From contig PLNO01000041.1 of assembly GCA_003141795.1 (NCBI GenBank), positions 1,333 through 10,451 of the forward strand: a stretch of 9,119 nt of DNA, in the 5' to 3' direction. The DNA comes from Spirochaetaceae bacterium. Lineage in GTDB: Bacteria > Spirochaetota > Spirochaetia > SZUA-6 > Fen-1364. Each line of letters begins with the position of its first letter. Position 1 is the first letter of the stretch. Both the position numbers and the translations under genes were made by a program. Of this stretch, positions 1-6,264 are shown piece by piece. Below the pieces are notes generated by a model, which saw only the letters and a program-made list of their open reading frames with translations, ran no database searches and was not told the DNA's origin.

Positions 1-1
1 C

Positions 2-370
2 GGCTCCGAGCTCGCCATCGCCACGCAGACCTCCGACAGCCAGCAGAAGATGGCCATGGCATTCATCAAGTTCGTCTGCGCCAGCCTCGAAGGTGCGAAG
101 GCCCACGCCGACTACGGCGAGTTCCCCGCCTTCCTGCCCGCGTACCCCACGGACATCCTCCAGAACAAGACATTCCCCATCCTCGGGGATCAGAAGGTCT
201 ACAAGCTCTTCGCGCAGATCACCCCCACGATCCCCGCGACGTGGAGGATCCCCCCGCAGTACACCCAGATCCAGTCCATCCTCCAGGCCAAGATGAACGC
301 GATCCTCACCGGCAAGGTGACCGTCGAGAAGGGTCTGCAGGAAGCACAGGCAGAAGCGCTCTCCAAGTAG
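2..370 (+). CDS. Sugar ABC transporter substrate-binding protein, C-terminal part (5' end outside window)
   Basis: The frame is open from base 2 to the TAG at 368-370 and gives the last 122 residues of a larger protein. Solute-binding proteins of this type are about 400-450 residues, so roughly two thirds lies upstream. The fragment has the typical C-lobe layout of family 1 (CUT1) sugar-binding proteins: a helix after a run like QTSDSQQKMAMAFIKF, then a segment on the theme of 'YGEFPAFLPAYPTDILQ', a Trp-Arg-Ile-Pro segment, and a final amphipathic helix ending in the common 'AQAEALSK'. Its role would be to capture an unknown sugar outside the membrane and deliver it to the two permeases just downstream. 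The signal peptide or lipobox cannot be seen. The family call rests on the fragment plus its position before two CUT1 permeases. The sugar cannot be named. Confidence 0.85.
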   Translation, partial: GSELAIATQTSDSQQKMAMAFIKFVCASLEGAKAHADYGEFPAFLPAYPTDILQNKTFPILGDQKVYKLFAQITPTIPATWRIPPQYTQIQSILQAKMNAILTGKVTVEKGLQEAQAEALSK

Positions 371-380
371 CATGGTGAAT

Positions 381-407
381 GAGGCCGGCCCGCACGGGGC
401 CGGCCTC
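381..407 (+). promoter_or_regulatory. Stable intercistronic hairpin after the binding-protein gene
   Basis: GAGGCCGGCCC (381-391) pairs perfectly with GGGCCGGCCTC (397-407), giving an 11-bp, almost all G/C stem with a 5-base loop. It starts 11 bases after the binding-protein stop. No T-run follows, so it is not a classic intrinsic terminator. In sugar ABC operons such hairpins commonly protect the 3' end of the binding-protein mRNA or cause partial termination, so that the binding protein is made in excess over the permeases. That role is inferred here. Confidence 0.7.
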
Positions 408-445
408 CTCGGACGATGAAATCGGAACCGAAAAGGGGTGAGGAC

Positions 446-1351
446 GTGACAAAAAAGACTCTGCTGCACGAGGTGGCACGCAACAAGCAGGCCTACCTTT
501 TCGTCAGCCCGTTCTTCATCCTCTTCATCGTCTTCGGGTTGTACCCGATCATCTACTCATTCGTTCTCAGCCTCCACGAGTGGCACGCGAACAAGCCCTG
601 GAATTACGTCGGGCTCAAGAACTACGCCACCCTCCTGACGAAGGACAAGGTCTTCTGGACCTCCCTGTTCAACGTCGTCTATATATTCATCATCAACGTC
701 CCGGTGATGATCTTCCTGTCGGTGTTCATCGCGCTCGCGCTCAACAACCCTGCGCGCAAGCACAAGGACGCCTTTCGGATCATCTACCTGCTGCCGTACG
801 TCACCTCGGTGCTGTCCATCGCCATCGTCTTCTACGTGCTCTTCGACGACAGGAACGGGGTGATCAACGGTCTGATCGGGCTGGTGGGCATCCCTCCCGT
901 CCAGTGGCTCACCTCCCAATCCATGTCCAAGATTTCAATCGACATCCTGGTGACGTGGAAGTGGACGGGCTACAACATGATCATCGCGCTGGCGGGCCTC
1001 CAGAGCATCGACACGCAGATCTACGATGCGGCCAAGATCGACGGCGCGGGGAGCGCGCGGACCTTCTGGAAGATCACCCTTCCCCTCCTGCGGCCCGTCA
1101 TCGGCTTCCAGTTCATCATGTCCACGATCGGGACCTTCAACATGTTCACCGAGCCCTACTTCCTCACCAACGGCGGTCCGGGGTACTCGTCGATCACCCT
1201 GGTTCTCTATCTCTACCGGACCGCGTTCAAGTTCTTCCAACTCGGCTACGGCGCGGCAATCGCGTTCCTCACCTTCATCGTCGTGCTCATCCCCGCCGTG
1301 GTGCAGGTGCGCATGTACGCCGAGCGCGACCGCTCGTACTCGGCGACCTGA
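446..1351 (+). CDS. Carbohydrate ABC transporter permease, MalF/UgpA-like (CUT1)
   Basis: A 301-residue inner-membrane permease with six predicted membrane spans: about residues 16-45, 72-98, 109-135, 166-192, 215-240 and 265-290. The signature cytoplasmic EAA loop, which docks the ATPase, reads YDAAKIDGAG followed by a W-K-I-T-L-P-L-L run at about residues 193-216. The conserved TNGGPGYSS-type segment before the last span is typical of the MalF/UgpA/LacF side of the dimer. I chose GTG 446 because a strong ribosome site (AGGGGTGAGG, 434-443) precedes it. An in-frame ATG at 416 would add 10 residues but has no good ribosome site and abuts the hairpin. It should form the membrane channel with the next gene. 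The transported sugar is unknown. Confidence 0.93.
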   Translation: MTKKTLLHEVARNKQAYLFVSPFFILFIVFGLYPIIYSFVLSLHEWHANKPWNYVGLKNYATLLTKDKVFWTSLFNVVYIFIINVPVMIFLSVFIALALNNPARKHKDAFRIIYLLPYVTSVLSIAIVFYVLFDDRNGVINGLIGLVGIPPVQWLTSQSMSKISIDILVTWKWTGYNMIIALAGLQSIDTQIYDAAKIDGAGSARTFWKITLPLLRPVIGFQFIMSTIGTFNMFTEPYFLTNGGPGYSSITLVLYLYRTAFKFFQLGYGAAIAFLTFIVVLIPAVVQVRMYAERDRSYSAT

Positions 1352-1362
1352 GGAGGCGGATC

Positions 1363-2190
1363 GTGGTGAAAAAAACCATCGGCACGATCCTGCTCATCAT
1401 CGGCGCGGTCATCTTCATCTTCCCGTTCTACTTCATGCTCATGGGGTCGTTCAAATCCAATGCGGAGATCTTCTCCATGAACATCCTGCGCCTTCCCGCG
1501 GCGGGATTCCAGCTCAACTACTACGCCGCGCTGTTCGGCAAATCGGGCTTCGGGCGCTCGCTCATCAACAGCGCCGTCGTCTCGATCTGCTACATCGCCC
1601 TCATCGTCTTCTTCGCCTCGGTGGCGGGCTTCGCCTTCGCGAAGTATAAGTTCCCCGGGCGGAACGCCCTGTTCGTCGCGCTCCTGGCCACGATCATGCT
1701 GCCGCCGCAGGTCACCTACGTTCCCCTCTTCATGCTGATGACGAAACTGAAGTGGGTGAGCACCTACCAGGCCCTCATCCTCCCCCGCCTTCTGCAGGGA
1801 TTCGGCCTGGCGTTCAGCACCTTCCTCATGCGCCAGTACATGAGCTACGTGCCGGACGAGATCCTCAACTCAGCGCGCGTCGACGGCTGCAGGGATTTCC
1901 GCATCTACGCGCAGATCGCGATGCCCATGGTGAAGTCCGGGATCCTCGTCATAGGGCTCATCGTTTTCATGGACATCTGGAACGACTTCACCTGGCCGCT
2001 GATCGCGGTGAGCAAGCTGGACATGTACACCGTGTCCCTCAACATCTCGCGCCTTTTCGGGACGCAGCGGGAGGTGTATTGGGGCCAGATAATGGCGGCC
2101 TGTTTCATGAGCTCGCTTCCGCTGATCGTGATCTTCCTCGTCTTCCGGAAGACCTTCATCTCGGGGATCACCAGCGGGGCCTTCAAATGA
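1363..2190 (+). CDS. Carbohydrate ABC transporter permease, MalG/UgpE-like (CUT1)
   Basis: A 275-residue partner permease with six predicted spans. The first span starts almost at the N-terminus (VVKKTIGTILLIIGAV), as usual for MalG-type subunits. The EAA loop EILNSARVDGC followed by a P-M-V-K helix is at about residues 166-192, and the protein ends in the family-typical 'FISGITSGAFK'. Two tandem GTG codons (1363 and 1366) follow AGGAGG at 1351-1356, which itself overlaps the stop of the previous permease. I take the first GTG (6-base spacing), but the second is equally possible. The gene end overlaps the next start in an ATGA, indicating translational coupling. A much longer open frame extends upstream, but it only shadows the first permease and is not coding. 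Confidence 0.93.
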   Translation: MVKKTIGTILLIIGAVIFIFPFYFMLMGSFKSNAEIFSMNILRLPAAGFQLNYYAALFGKSGFGRSLINSAVVSICYIALIVFFASVAGFAFAKYKFPGRNALFVALLATIMLPPQVTYVPLFMLMTKLKWVSTYQALILPRLLQGFGLAFSTFLMRQYMSYVPDEILNSARVDGCRDFRIYAQIAMPMVKSGILVIGLIVFMDIWNDFTWPLIAVSKLDMYTVSLNISRLFGTQREVYWGQIMAACFMSSLPLIVIFLVFRKTFISGITSGAFK

Positions 2191-3302
2191 GCCCCGAGCC
2201 CATCTTCCCCTACGTCCCTTTCGCGAGCGCGCTCGTATGGAACCGTTCGCAGGCCGACCCCTTTCCCGTGAAGGTGCACGTGAGCTTCTCCCCGGACTGG
2301 TTTGCATCCCGCATGGATCTCGACATGGGCGAGGGCTGGCATACGGACCCCCGGGTCCGGAGGGAATCCTTCGTCTCCATGGCCCGTTCCTTGAACGCCG
2401 AGTTTCCCCGTCTGCGGCTGGGAGGGGAACCCGATGCCATCCGCGGCGGGATATCGCAGATCCATTCCTGCGCTCCGGTCGCCGCACTTTTCGGCCAGGA
2501 CGTCGTGTACTCGACCATCGCCTGGCCGGAAAACCGCCGCCGCCTGCTCGACGACACGGAGGCTGACGCGCTCACGCCGCCGGATTTCGAATCAGGCCCG
2601 CTGTTCGAAGGCCTGATGCGCCAGATGGGGGAGATCCAGCGCGACTGGGGGCAGGTCGACGGGGAGCTCAACTATCAGGGGATCCTCAACACTGCATTCC
2701 GTCTCAGAGGAGAACAGATATTCACCGACATGGTGACCGCACCCGATCGTGCCCACCACGTTCTGGACGTCGTCTGCGAGACGACGATGCACTTCGCCGA
2801 TGCCGTGTACGCGCGTCAGGCCGGTTCGGGGGTGATGAAGGATTATTTCGTGACGTCCAATTGCGTCGTGAACATGATCTCGGAAGCACACTACCGTGAG
2901 TTCGTGATGCCGTACGACCGGCGACTCTCCGCACACTATGCGCACTTCGGCGTGCACAACTGCGGCTGGAAAGTGGACGCCTATGCGAAGGCATATTCGG
3001 AGATCCGTGCCCTGGGGTATCTCGACTTCGGCATACAGTCCGATCTGGGCTCGCTGCGGATGCTCTTCCCCCGGACCGTGCTCACGGTCGTGCTCAATCC
3101 AGACGACGTCATGGGCCGTCCGGCGGCCGATGTCAGGCGGATGCTCGAAAAGCTCCGCGATTCGCTTGGCGCCTGCCGGATCGTACTGGGATCGCTGGAC
3201 GGTCGGACGGCATCGGCAGAGGTCGCGTCGTTCTTCGATACGACAGCCGCGGTCTGGGGCCTCACCGTGGACGCCATCGTCCCTCGGCCGCATTTCGGGT
3301 AG
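2187..3302 (+). CDS. UroD/MtaA-superfamily protein, probable zinc-dependent methyltransferase-like enzyme
   Basis: A 371-residue protein of the uroporphyrinogen decarboxylase superfamily (COG0407-like). It lacks the N-terminal W-x-M-R-Q-A-G-R signature of true HemE, so a role in haem synthesis is unlikely. It has H257-x-C259-G (in VHNCGWK), with a further Cys at 330 in GACRIVLGS. That H-x-C-x70-C arrangement matches the zinc site used by MtaA/MtbA/CmuA-type corrinoid:thiol methyltransferases to activate the acceptor thiol. The other visible part of the fold is the strand-rich C-terminal half (DFGIQSDLG, TVVLNPDDVMG, CRIVLGSLDG). Its start overlaps the permease stop (ATGA) and the kinase begins 9 bases after its stop, so it is embedded in a sugar operon. 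No corrinoid protein gene is in view. The superfamily is firm, the zinc site is likely, and the substrate is unknown. Methyl or methoxy-sugar processing is one hypothesis. Confidence 0.8.
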   Translation: MSPEPIFPYVPFASALVWNRSQADPFPVKVHVSFSPDWFASRMDLDMGEGWHTDPRVRRESFVSMARSLNAEFPRLRLGGEPDAIRGGISQIHSCAPVAALFGQDVVYSTIAWPENRRRLLDDTEADALTPPDFESGPLFEGLMRQMGEIQRDWGQVDGELNYQGILNTAFRLRGEQIFTDMVTAPDRAHHVLDVVCETTMHFADAVYARQAGSGVMKDYFVTSNCVVNMISEAHYREFVMPYDRRLSAHYAHFGVHNCGWKVDAYAKAYSEIRALGYLDFGIQSDLGSLRMLFPRTVLTVVLNPDDVMGRPAADVRRMLEKLRDSLGACRIVLGSLDGRTASAEVASFFDTTAAVWGLTVDAIVPRPHFG

Positions 3303-3311
3303 GGAGAGGGC

Positions 3312-4247
3312 ATGGACGTTCTCTGCGTGGGACAGCTTGCCGCGGACATCCTCGTCCGCCCCGTCGACCGTGTCGATTTCGGAGTGGACACGAAACGCGT
3401 GGAAGGCATCGACGTCAAAAACGGCGGCGACTGCATGAACGTCGCCATCGGGCTGCGAAGGCTCGGTGCCGAAGTCGGCTTTGCCGGTTTGACGGGGGAG
3501 GACCAGCTCGGGACGTACCTCGAGTCGGTCATGACTGAAGCGGGGATCGACACACGGGGCCTGCACCGAACGCGGAATGCACGCACCTGCTCCTGCCTCG
3601 TGCTCATCAACGGGAAGGCGGAGCGGACCTTCTTCTATTACGGGGGAGCGAACGACATCTTCTCCTTCGACGACCTCGACATGTCATTGATGGAGGAAGC
3701 GGAGATCGTCCACGTGGGGGGGACCTACCTCCTCCCGCGGTTCGACGGTGCGGGAGCGGCGCAGCTTTTCGCCGCTGCCCATGCCAGTGGAAAATGTACC
3801 TCGATGGATGTAACGTGGGACACCACGGGGCGATGGATGTCGGTCATCGAGCCCTGCCTCCCGCATCTGGACTTCTTCATGCCGAGCCTCAAGGAGGCGG
3901 AGCGGATCACGGGCACCGGTGACCCGGGCGGGATTGCCGCGTGCCTGCACGCTCGCGGGGTGCGCACCGTCGTGGTGAAGCTCGGAGACAAGGGGTGCTT
4001 CGTGCAGAGCGCGGGGAGACCCGGGTTCCTGGTCGATGCGTTCCCGACCGACGTCGTGGACACCACGGGAGCGGGGGACTCGTTCGTGGCAGGGTTCCTC
4101 ACGGGGATCCTGAGAAAATGGGATCTGAAGGAATGCGCCACTTTCGCCTGTGCGGTGGCGGCGCTGAACATCAGACGGGTCGGAGCGACGGCGGGCATCC
4201 CGACCTATGACGAAGCCCGCCGATTCATGCAGCAGCGGAAAGGATGA
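3312..4247 (+). CDS. PfkB-family carbohydrate kinase
   Basis: A 311-residue ribokinase-superfamily sugar kinase that would transfer phosphate from ATP to a sugar or sugar phosphate in the cytoplasm. Visible landmarks are the N-terminal substrate region GQLAADILV, the first PfkB signature NGGDCMNVAIGLRRLG at about residues 37-52, the lid region with KAERTFFYYGGAND, the PSLKEAERITG segment, and the second signature DTTGAGDSFVAGFL at 250-263. In the second signature the GAGD anion hole and Asp256 form the catalytic centre. The ATG at 3312 follows AGGGAGAGG overlapping the upstream stop region. The family includes kinases of fructose, ribose, adenosine, fructose-1-P, tagatose-6-P, 5-dehydro-2-deoxygluconate and others, and sequence reading does not separate them. 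The adjacent aldolase suggests that the product, directly or after one more step, is a ketose bisphosphate or similar aldol substrate. Confidence 0.92.
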   Translation: MDVLCVGQLAADILVRPVDRVDFGVDTKRVEGIDVKNGGDCMNVAIGLRRLGAEVGFAGLTGEDQLGTYLESVMTEAGIDTRGLHRTRNARTCSCLVLINGKAERTFFYYGGANDIFSFDDLDMSLMEEAEIVHVGGTYLLPRFDGAGAAQLFAAAHASGKCTSMDVTWDTTGRWMSVIEPCLPHLDFFMPSLKEAERITGTGDPGGIAACLHARGVRTVVVKLGDKGCFVQSAGRPGFLVDAFPTDVVDTTGAGDSFVAGFLTGILRKWDLKECATFACAVAALNIRRVGATAGIPTYDEARRFMQQRKG

Positions 4248-4248
4248 T

Positions 4249-5130
4249 ATGGTTACCATCGGAAACAGGAAGCTGGACGTCGGCGCGATCCTCGCGGCCG
4301 CGGACGCGGGCGGTTTTGCCGTTCCCGCGTTCAACTACTCGGACATCTGGGATTTCCTCGCGATCGTGGAGGCCGCTGAGGAGCTTGACGCCCCGATCTT
4401 CATCTCCTCCAAACAGCTCGTGGTCACGGACATCGGTATCGAGCTCTGCGGGGCTTTCGGGGCGGCCGCCATCGGCAAGGCCCACATCCCGCTCCTCCAC
4501 CACCTGGACCATAGCACGAAGATCGAGATCTGCCGCGCGGCGGTGGACAACCGCTACCCCTCGGTCATGATCGATGCGTCGTCGAAGTCTCTGGAGGAGA
4601 ACATCGCCACGGTGAAGCAGGTCGCCGACTACGCGCACCCCCGCGGCGTATTCGTCGAAGGTGAAGTCGGACGGATCAAGGGAATGGGGATCGAGGGCCG
4701 TTTCACGGGCAACGACTTCCTGGCCCGCGTGGACGACTGCGTACGCTTCGTTGCCGAATCGCACGTCGACTCTCTGGCGGTGGGAATCGGAACCGCGCAT
4801 GGGTTCTATGAAGGGAAGCCCGAGCTGCACTTCGACAGGCTGGAAGAGATCAACGCGGCCGTGAAGGTCCCCCTCGTCCTCCACGGCGGGACGGGGATCC
4901 CGCAGGATGACGTGCGCCGCGCGATCCGCGGCGGTATCAACAAGGTGAACGTCGGTACCATCATCCACTGCACCTATATGAACGCCGTACGCGCAGAGCT
5001 GAACGCCCGCGGAGAGAACCCGTACACGCTGGACGTCATGAAGCCCGTCCGCATTGTCGTGAAGGACGTCGTCAAACAGTGGATCAGGGTCTGCATGGCG
5101 GACGGAAAGGCGAAATCGCTCACGTTCTAG
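4249..5130 (+). CDS. Class II (zinc) ketose-bisphosphate aldolase
   Basis: A 293-residue class II aldolase of the FbaA/GatY/KbaY/IolJ family. It would cleave a phosphorylated ketose into dihydroxyacetone phosphate and an aldehyde. Catalytic residues are present: HHLDHS with Asp87 (proton transfer) and His88 (zinc), the acidic segment VEGEVGRIKG at about 136-145, GTAHGFY with zinc ligand His184, LHGGTGIP with His212, and the phosphate-binding GINKVNVGT strand. Length is normal. The ATG at 4249 lies 2 bases past the kinase stop and follows GGAAAGGA (4236-4243). An in-frame ATG at 4207 lies inside the kinase gene and would add a tail outside the family, so it was not used. The subtype (fructose-, tagatose-, or 2-deoxy-5-keto-gluconate-phosphate) cannot be fixed from motifs alone, so no symbol is given. 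Confidence 0.92.
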   Translation: MVTIGNRKLDVGAILAAADAGGFAVPAFNYSDIWDFLAIVEAAEELDAPIFISSKQLVVTDIGIELCGAFGAAAIGKAHIPLLHHLDHSTKIEICRAAVDNRYPSVMIDASSKSLEENIATVKQVADYAHPRGVFVEGEVGRIKGMGIEGRFTGNDFLARVDDCVRFVAESHVDSLAVGIGTAHGFYEGKPELHFDRLEEINAAVKVPLVLHGGTGIPQDDVRRAIRGGINKVNVGTIIHCTYMNAVRAELNARGENPYTLDVMKPVRIVVKDVVKQWIRVCMADGKAKSLTF

Positions 5131-5208
5131 GCCCCCCGCCGCCCGGCGGACGCGGCGCTTCACGAAACCGCCCCCGTGTGCCAGAATGCCCGCGAAACGG
5201 GGGTGAGC
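5131..5208 (+). other. Intergenic spacer with GC-rich inverted repeats before the esterase
   Basis: This 78-bp gap holds two alternative small GC-rich hairpins: CCGCC/GGCGG at 5136-5149 and CGCCGC/GCGGCG at 5137-5157. Neither is followed by a T-run, so termination of the sugar operon here is possible but not shown. A second inverted repeat pairs CCCCCGT (5171-5177) with ACGGGGG (5197-5203). It covers the esterase ribosome-binding site (GGGGGTGAG, 5199-5207) and could reduce its accessibility. No convincing sigma-70 promoter was seen in this gap. Confidence 0.4.
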
Positions 5209-5898
5209 GTGAGCGGACATCGGCTCGAAACGGTTCAGATCGATCCCGAGGGACAACCGGACGCGGTGGTCATTCTGATGCACGGCCTCGGTGCCGACGG
5301 CCACGACTTCGAGCCGATCGTGCCCGAGTTACGCCTCGCTGAATCACTCGGCGTACGGTGGGTCTTCCCCCATGCGCCCGTGCGGGACATCACCCTCAAC
5401 GGGGGTGAGCCCATGCCCGCGTGGTACGACATCGTGGCGCTCGACGCCCGGGCGGCGGAGGATGAGGCAGGGATTCGCGAGTCCGCCGATGCCATCGACG
5501 AGCTCATCCTGGCAGAGAACGAACGCGGGGGCGCATCGAATCACATTCTCCTTGCCGGCTTTTCGCAGGGAGGAGCCATGGCGCTTTTCGCTGCGCTGCG
5601 CTGGAAGGAACGGCTTGCGGGGCTGATTGCCCTTTCCTGCTACATGCCGCTCCCCTCCACGCTTGCCTCGGAGGCGCATCCCTCGAATACGGGACTTCCC
5701 GTTTTCATGGCCCACGGAACACGGGACCCCGTCGTGGCGCTGGACCTCGGAGAAGCCGCGCGGGACCAGCTTGTGTCCGTCGGATATCCTGTTGAATGGC
5801 ACACCTACCCGATGCAGCACGGCGTGAGCGGTCAGGAGCTTGCAGATCTGCGGGAATGGCTGTTGCGGGTGGTGCCGGGCAAGAGCCCTACTGCTTGA
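5209..5898 (+). CDS. Alpha/beta-hydrolase carboxylesterase / lysophospholipase-like (phospholipase/carboxylesterase family)
   Basis: A 229-residue cytoplasmic serine hydrolase of the phospholipase/carboxylesterase (acyl-protein thioesterase-like, Pseudomonas EstB-like) family, which hydrolyses small carboxyl esters or acyl chains. The family's hallmarks are in order: oxyanion strand LMHGLGADGHDFEPIVPEL with His25, VFPHAP then a W-Y-D-I segment, nucleophile elbow GFSQGGAMAL with Ser119, HGTRDPVV with Asp173, and His204 in MQHGVSGQEL. The triad Ser-Asp-His is complete. I chose GTG 5209 because GGGGGTGAG sits directly upstream and the length fits the family. GTG 5176 and 5203 are in-frame alternatives. 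The tail overlaps the convergent STAS gene by 11 bp. The link to the sugar operon (for example, deacylation of an acylated sugar) is speculative, as this family is usually a stand-alone housekeeping enzyme. Confidence 0.9.
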   Translation: MSGHRLETVQIDPEGQPDAVVILMHGLGADGHDFEPIVPELRLAESLGVRWVFPHAPVRDITLNGGEPMPAWYDIVALDARAAEDEAGIRESADAIDELILAENERGGASNHILLAGFSQGGAMALFAALRWKERLAGLIALSCYMPLPSTLASEAHPSNTGLPVFMAHGTRDPVVALDLGEAARDQLVSVGYPVEWHTYPMQHGVSGQELADLREWLLRVVPGKSPTA

Positions 5899-6193
5899 TA
5901 TCGATCAGCTTCCCCAACTGCAGTTGCTTGAACATGGCATACAGCTCATTGCTGCACCGTTCGATCCGAAGCGTCTTCCCCTGCTCCCTCAACATCTTGC
6001 GAAACAGGATCACTTTTCCAAGAGCTGCCGAAGAGATGCTGGTTGCCTCGGAAAGATCGAGGGATATCGTTCGAAAGGATCCGGCACTCAACTTTTCCAT
6101 CTGCGTTTGAAACTCAGACACGGCATCGCCGGTCAGCGGCCCGCTGACGACAAGAACCGCCTCATCGCGTGAAATCGTTTCCTGGCGAAACAT
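5888..6193 (-). CDS. STAS-domain protein, anti-sigma-factor-antagonist-like
   Basis: A 101-residue single STAS domain with the SpoIIAA/RsbV layout: an N-terminal strand pair (EAVLVVSGPLTGDAV), the central DLSEATSISSAALG, and a C-terminal helix ending in KLIDIKQ. In partner switching, such proteins bind an anti-sigma kinase when unphosphorylated and are released by serine phosphorylation. Against SpoIIAA, the D57-S58-S59-G60 motif reads S54-S55-A56-A57, so the phosphoacceptor serine is retained (Ser55) but the preceding Asp is replaced. The ATG (coding-strand 6193) has a strong ribosome site, GGGAGGA (6199-6205), showing independent translation. It is the last gene of the signalling operon, downstream of a PP2C phosphatase that could dephosphorylate it. 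The frameshifted kinase frame upstream runs into it without a stop, but the separate ribosome site argues for a free-standing protein. Confidence 0.85.
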   Translation of the reverse strand: MFRQETISRDEAVLVVSGPLTGDAVSEFQTQMEKLSAGSFRTISLDLSEATSISSAALGKVILFRKMLREQGKTLRIERCSNELYAMFKQLQLGKLIDIKQ

Positions 6194-6211
6194 ATGCGTC
6201 CTCCCTTCGAA

Positions 6212-6237
6212 CACCGGCCACGCAGACGCTGCCGGTG
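6212..6237 (-). promoter_or_regulatory. Intercistronic hairpin before the STAS gene
   Basis: CACCGGC (6212-6218) pairs with GCCGGTG (6231-6237), with a 12-base loop, in the 71-bp gap between the corrected kinase stop and the STAS start. It lies just upstream of the STAS ribosome site and has no T-run. A role in mRNA processing or in setting STAS expression relative to the kinase is possible but unproven. Confidence 0.35.
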
Positions 6238-6264
6238 ACGCCTCTTGCATGCGCCCTCGCGGCC

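Noticed and set aside
580..1362. Long open frame upstream of and in phase with the second permease
   Set aside because: It lies in another frame of the first permease, is rich in R, H and P, and has no domain-like sequence. The real start follows AGGAGG at 1351.
1752..2186. Open frame extending the UroD-like protein upstream
   Set aside because: It overlaps the second permease in another frame and reads as low-complexity H/R/P. The ATG in the ATGA overlap at 2187 fits the family.
2187..3302. HemE (uroporphyrinogen decarboxylase of haem synthesis)
   Set aside because: The N-terminal substrate-binding signature of HemE is missing, the H-x-C...C set points to the methyltransferase branch, and no haem genes are nearby.
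2592..3566. Minus-strand open frame of 324 codons across the UroD-like and kinase genes
   Set aside because: It spans two genuine plus-strand genes and their junction and has no recognisable motif.
4225..5304. Minus-strand open frame of 359 codons opposite the aldolase
   Set aside because: It is complementary to a gene with all class II aldolase motifs, and its D/R/V-rich translation is typical of an antisense shadow.
5877..5888. GGGC-AAGA-GCCC hairpin at the esterase end as a terminator
   Set aside because: The stem is only 4 bp, lies within coding sequence and has no T-run on either strand.
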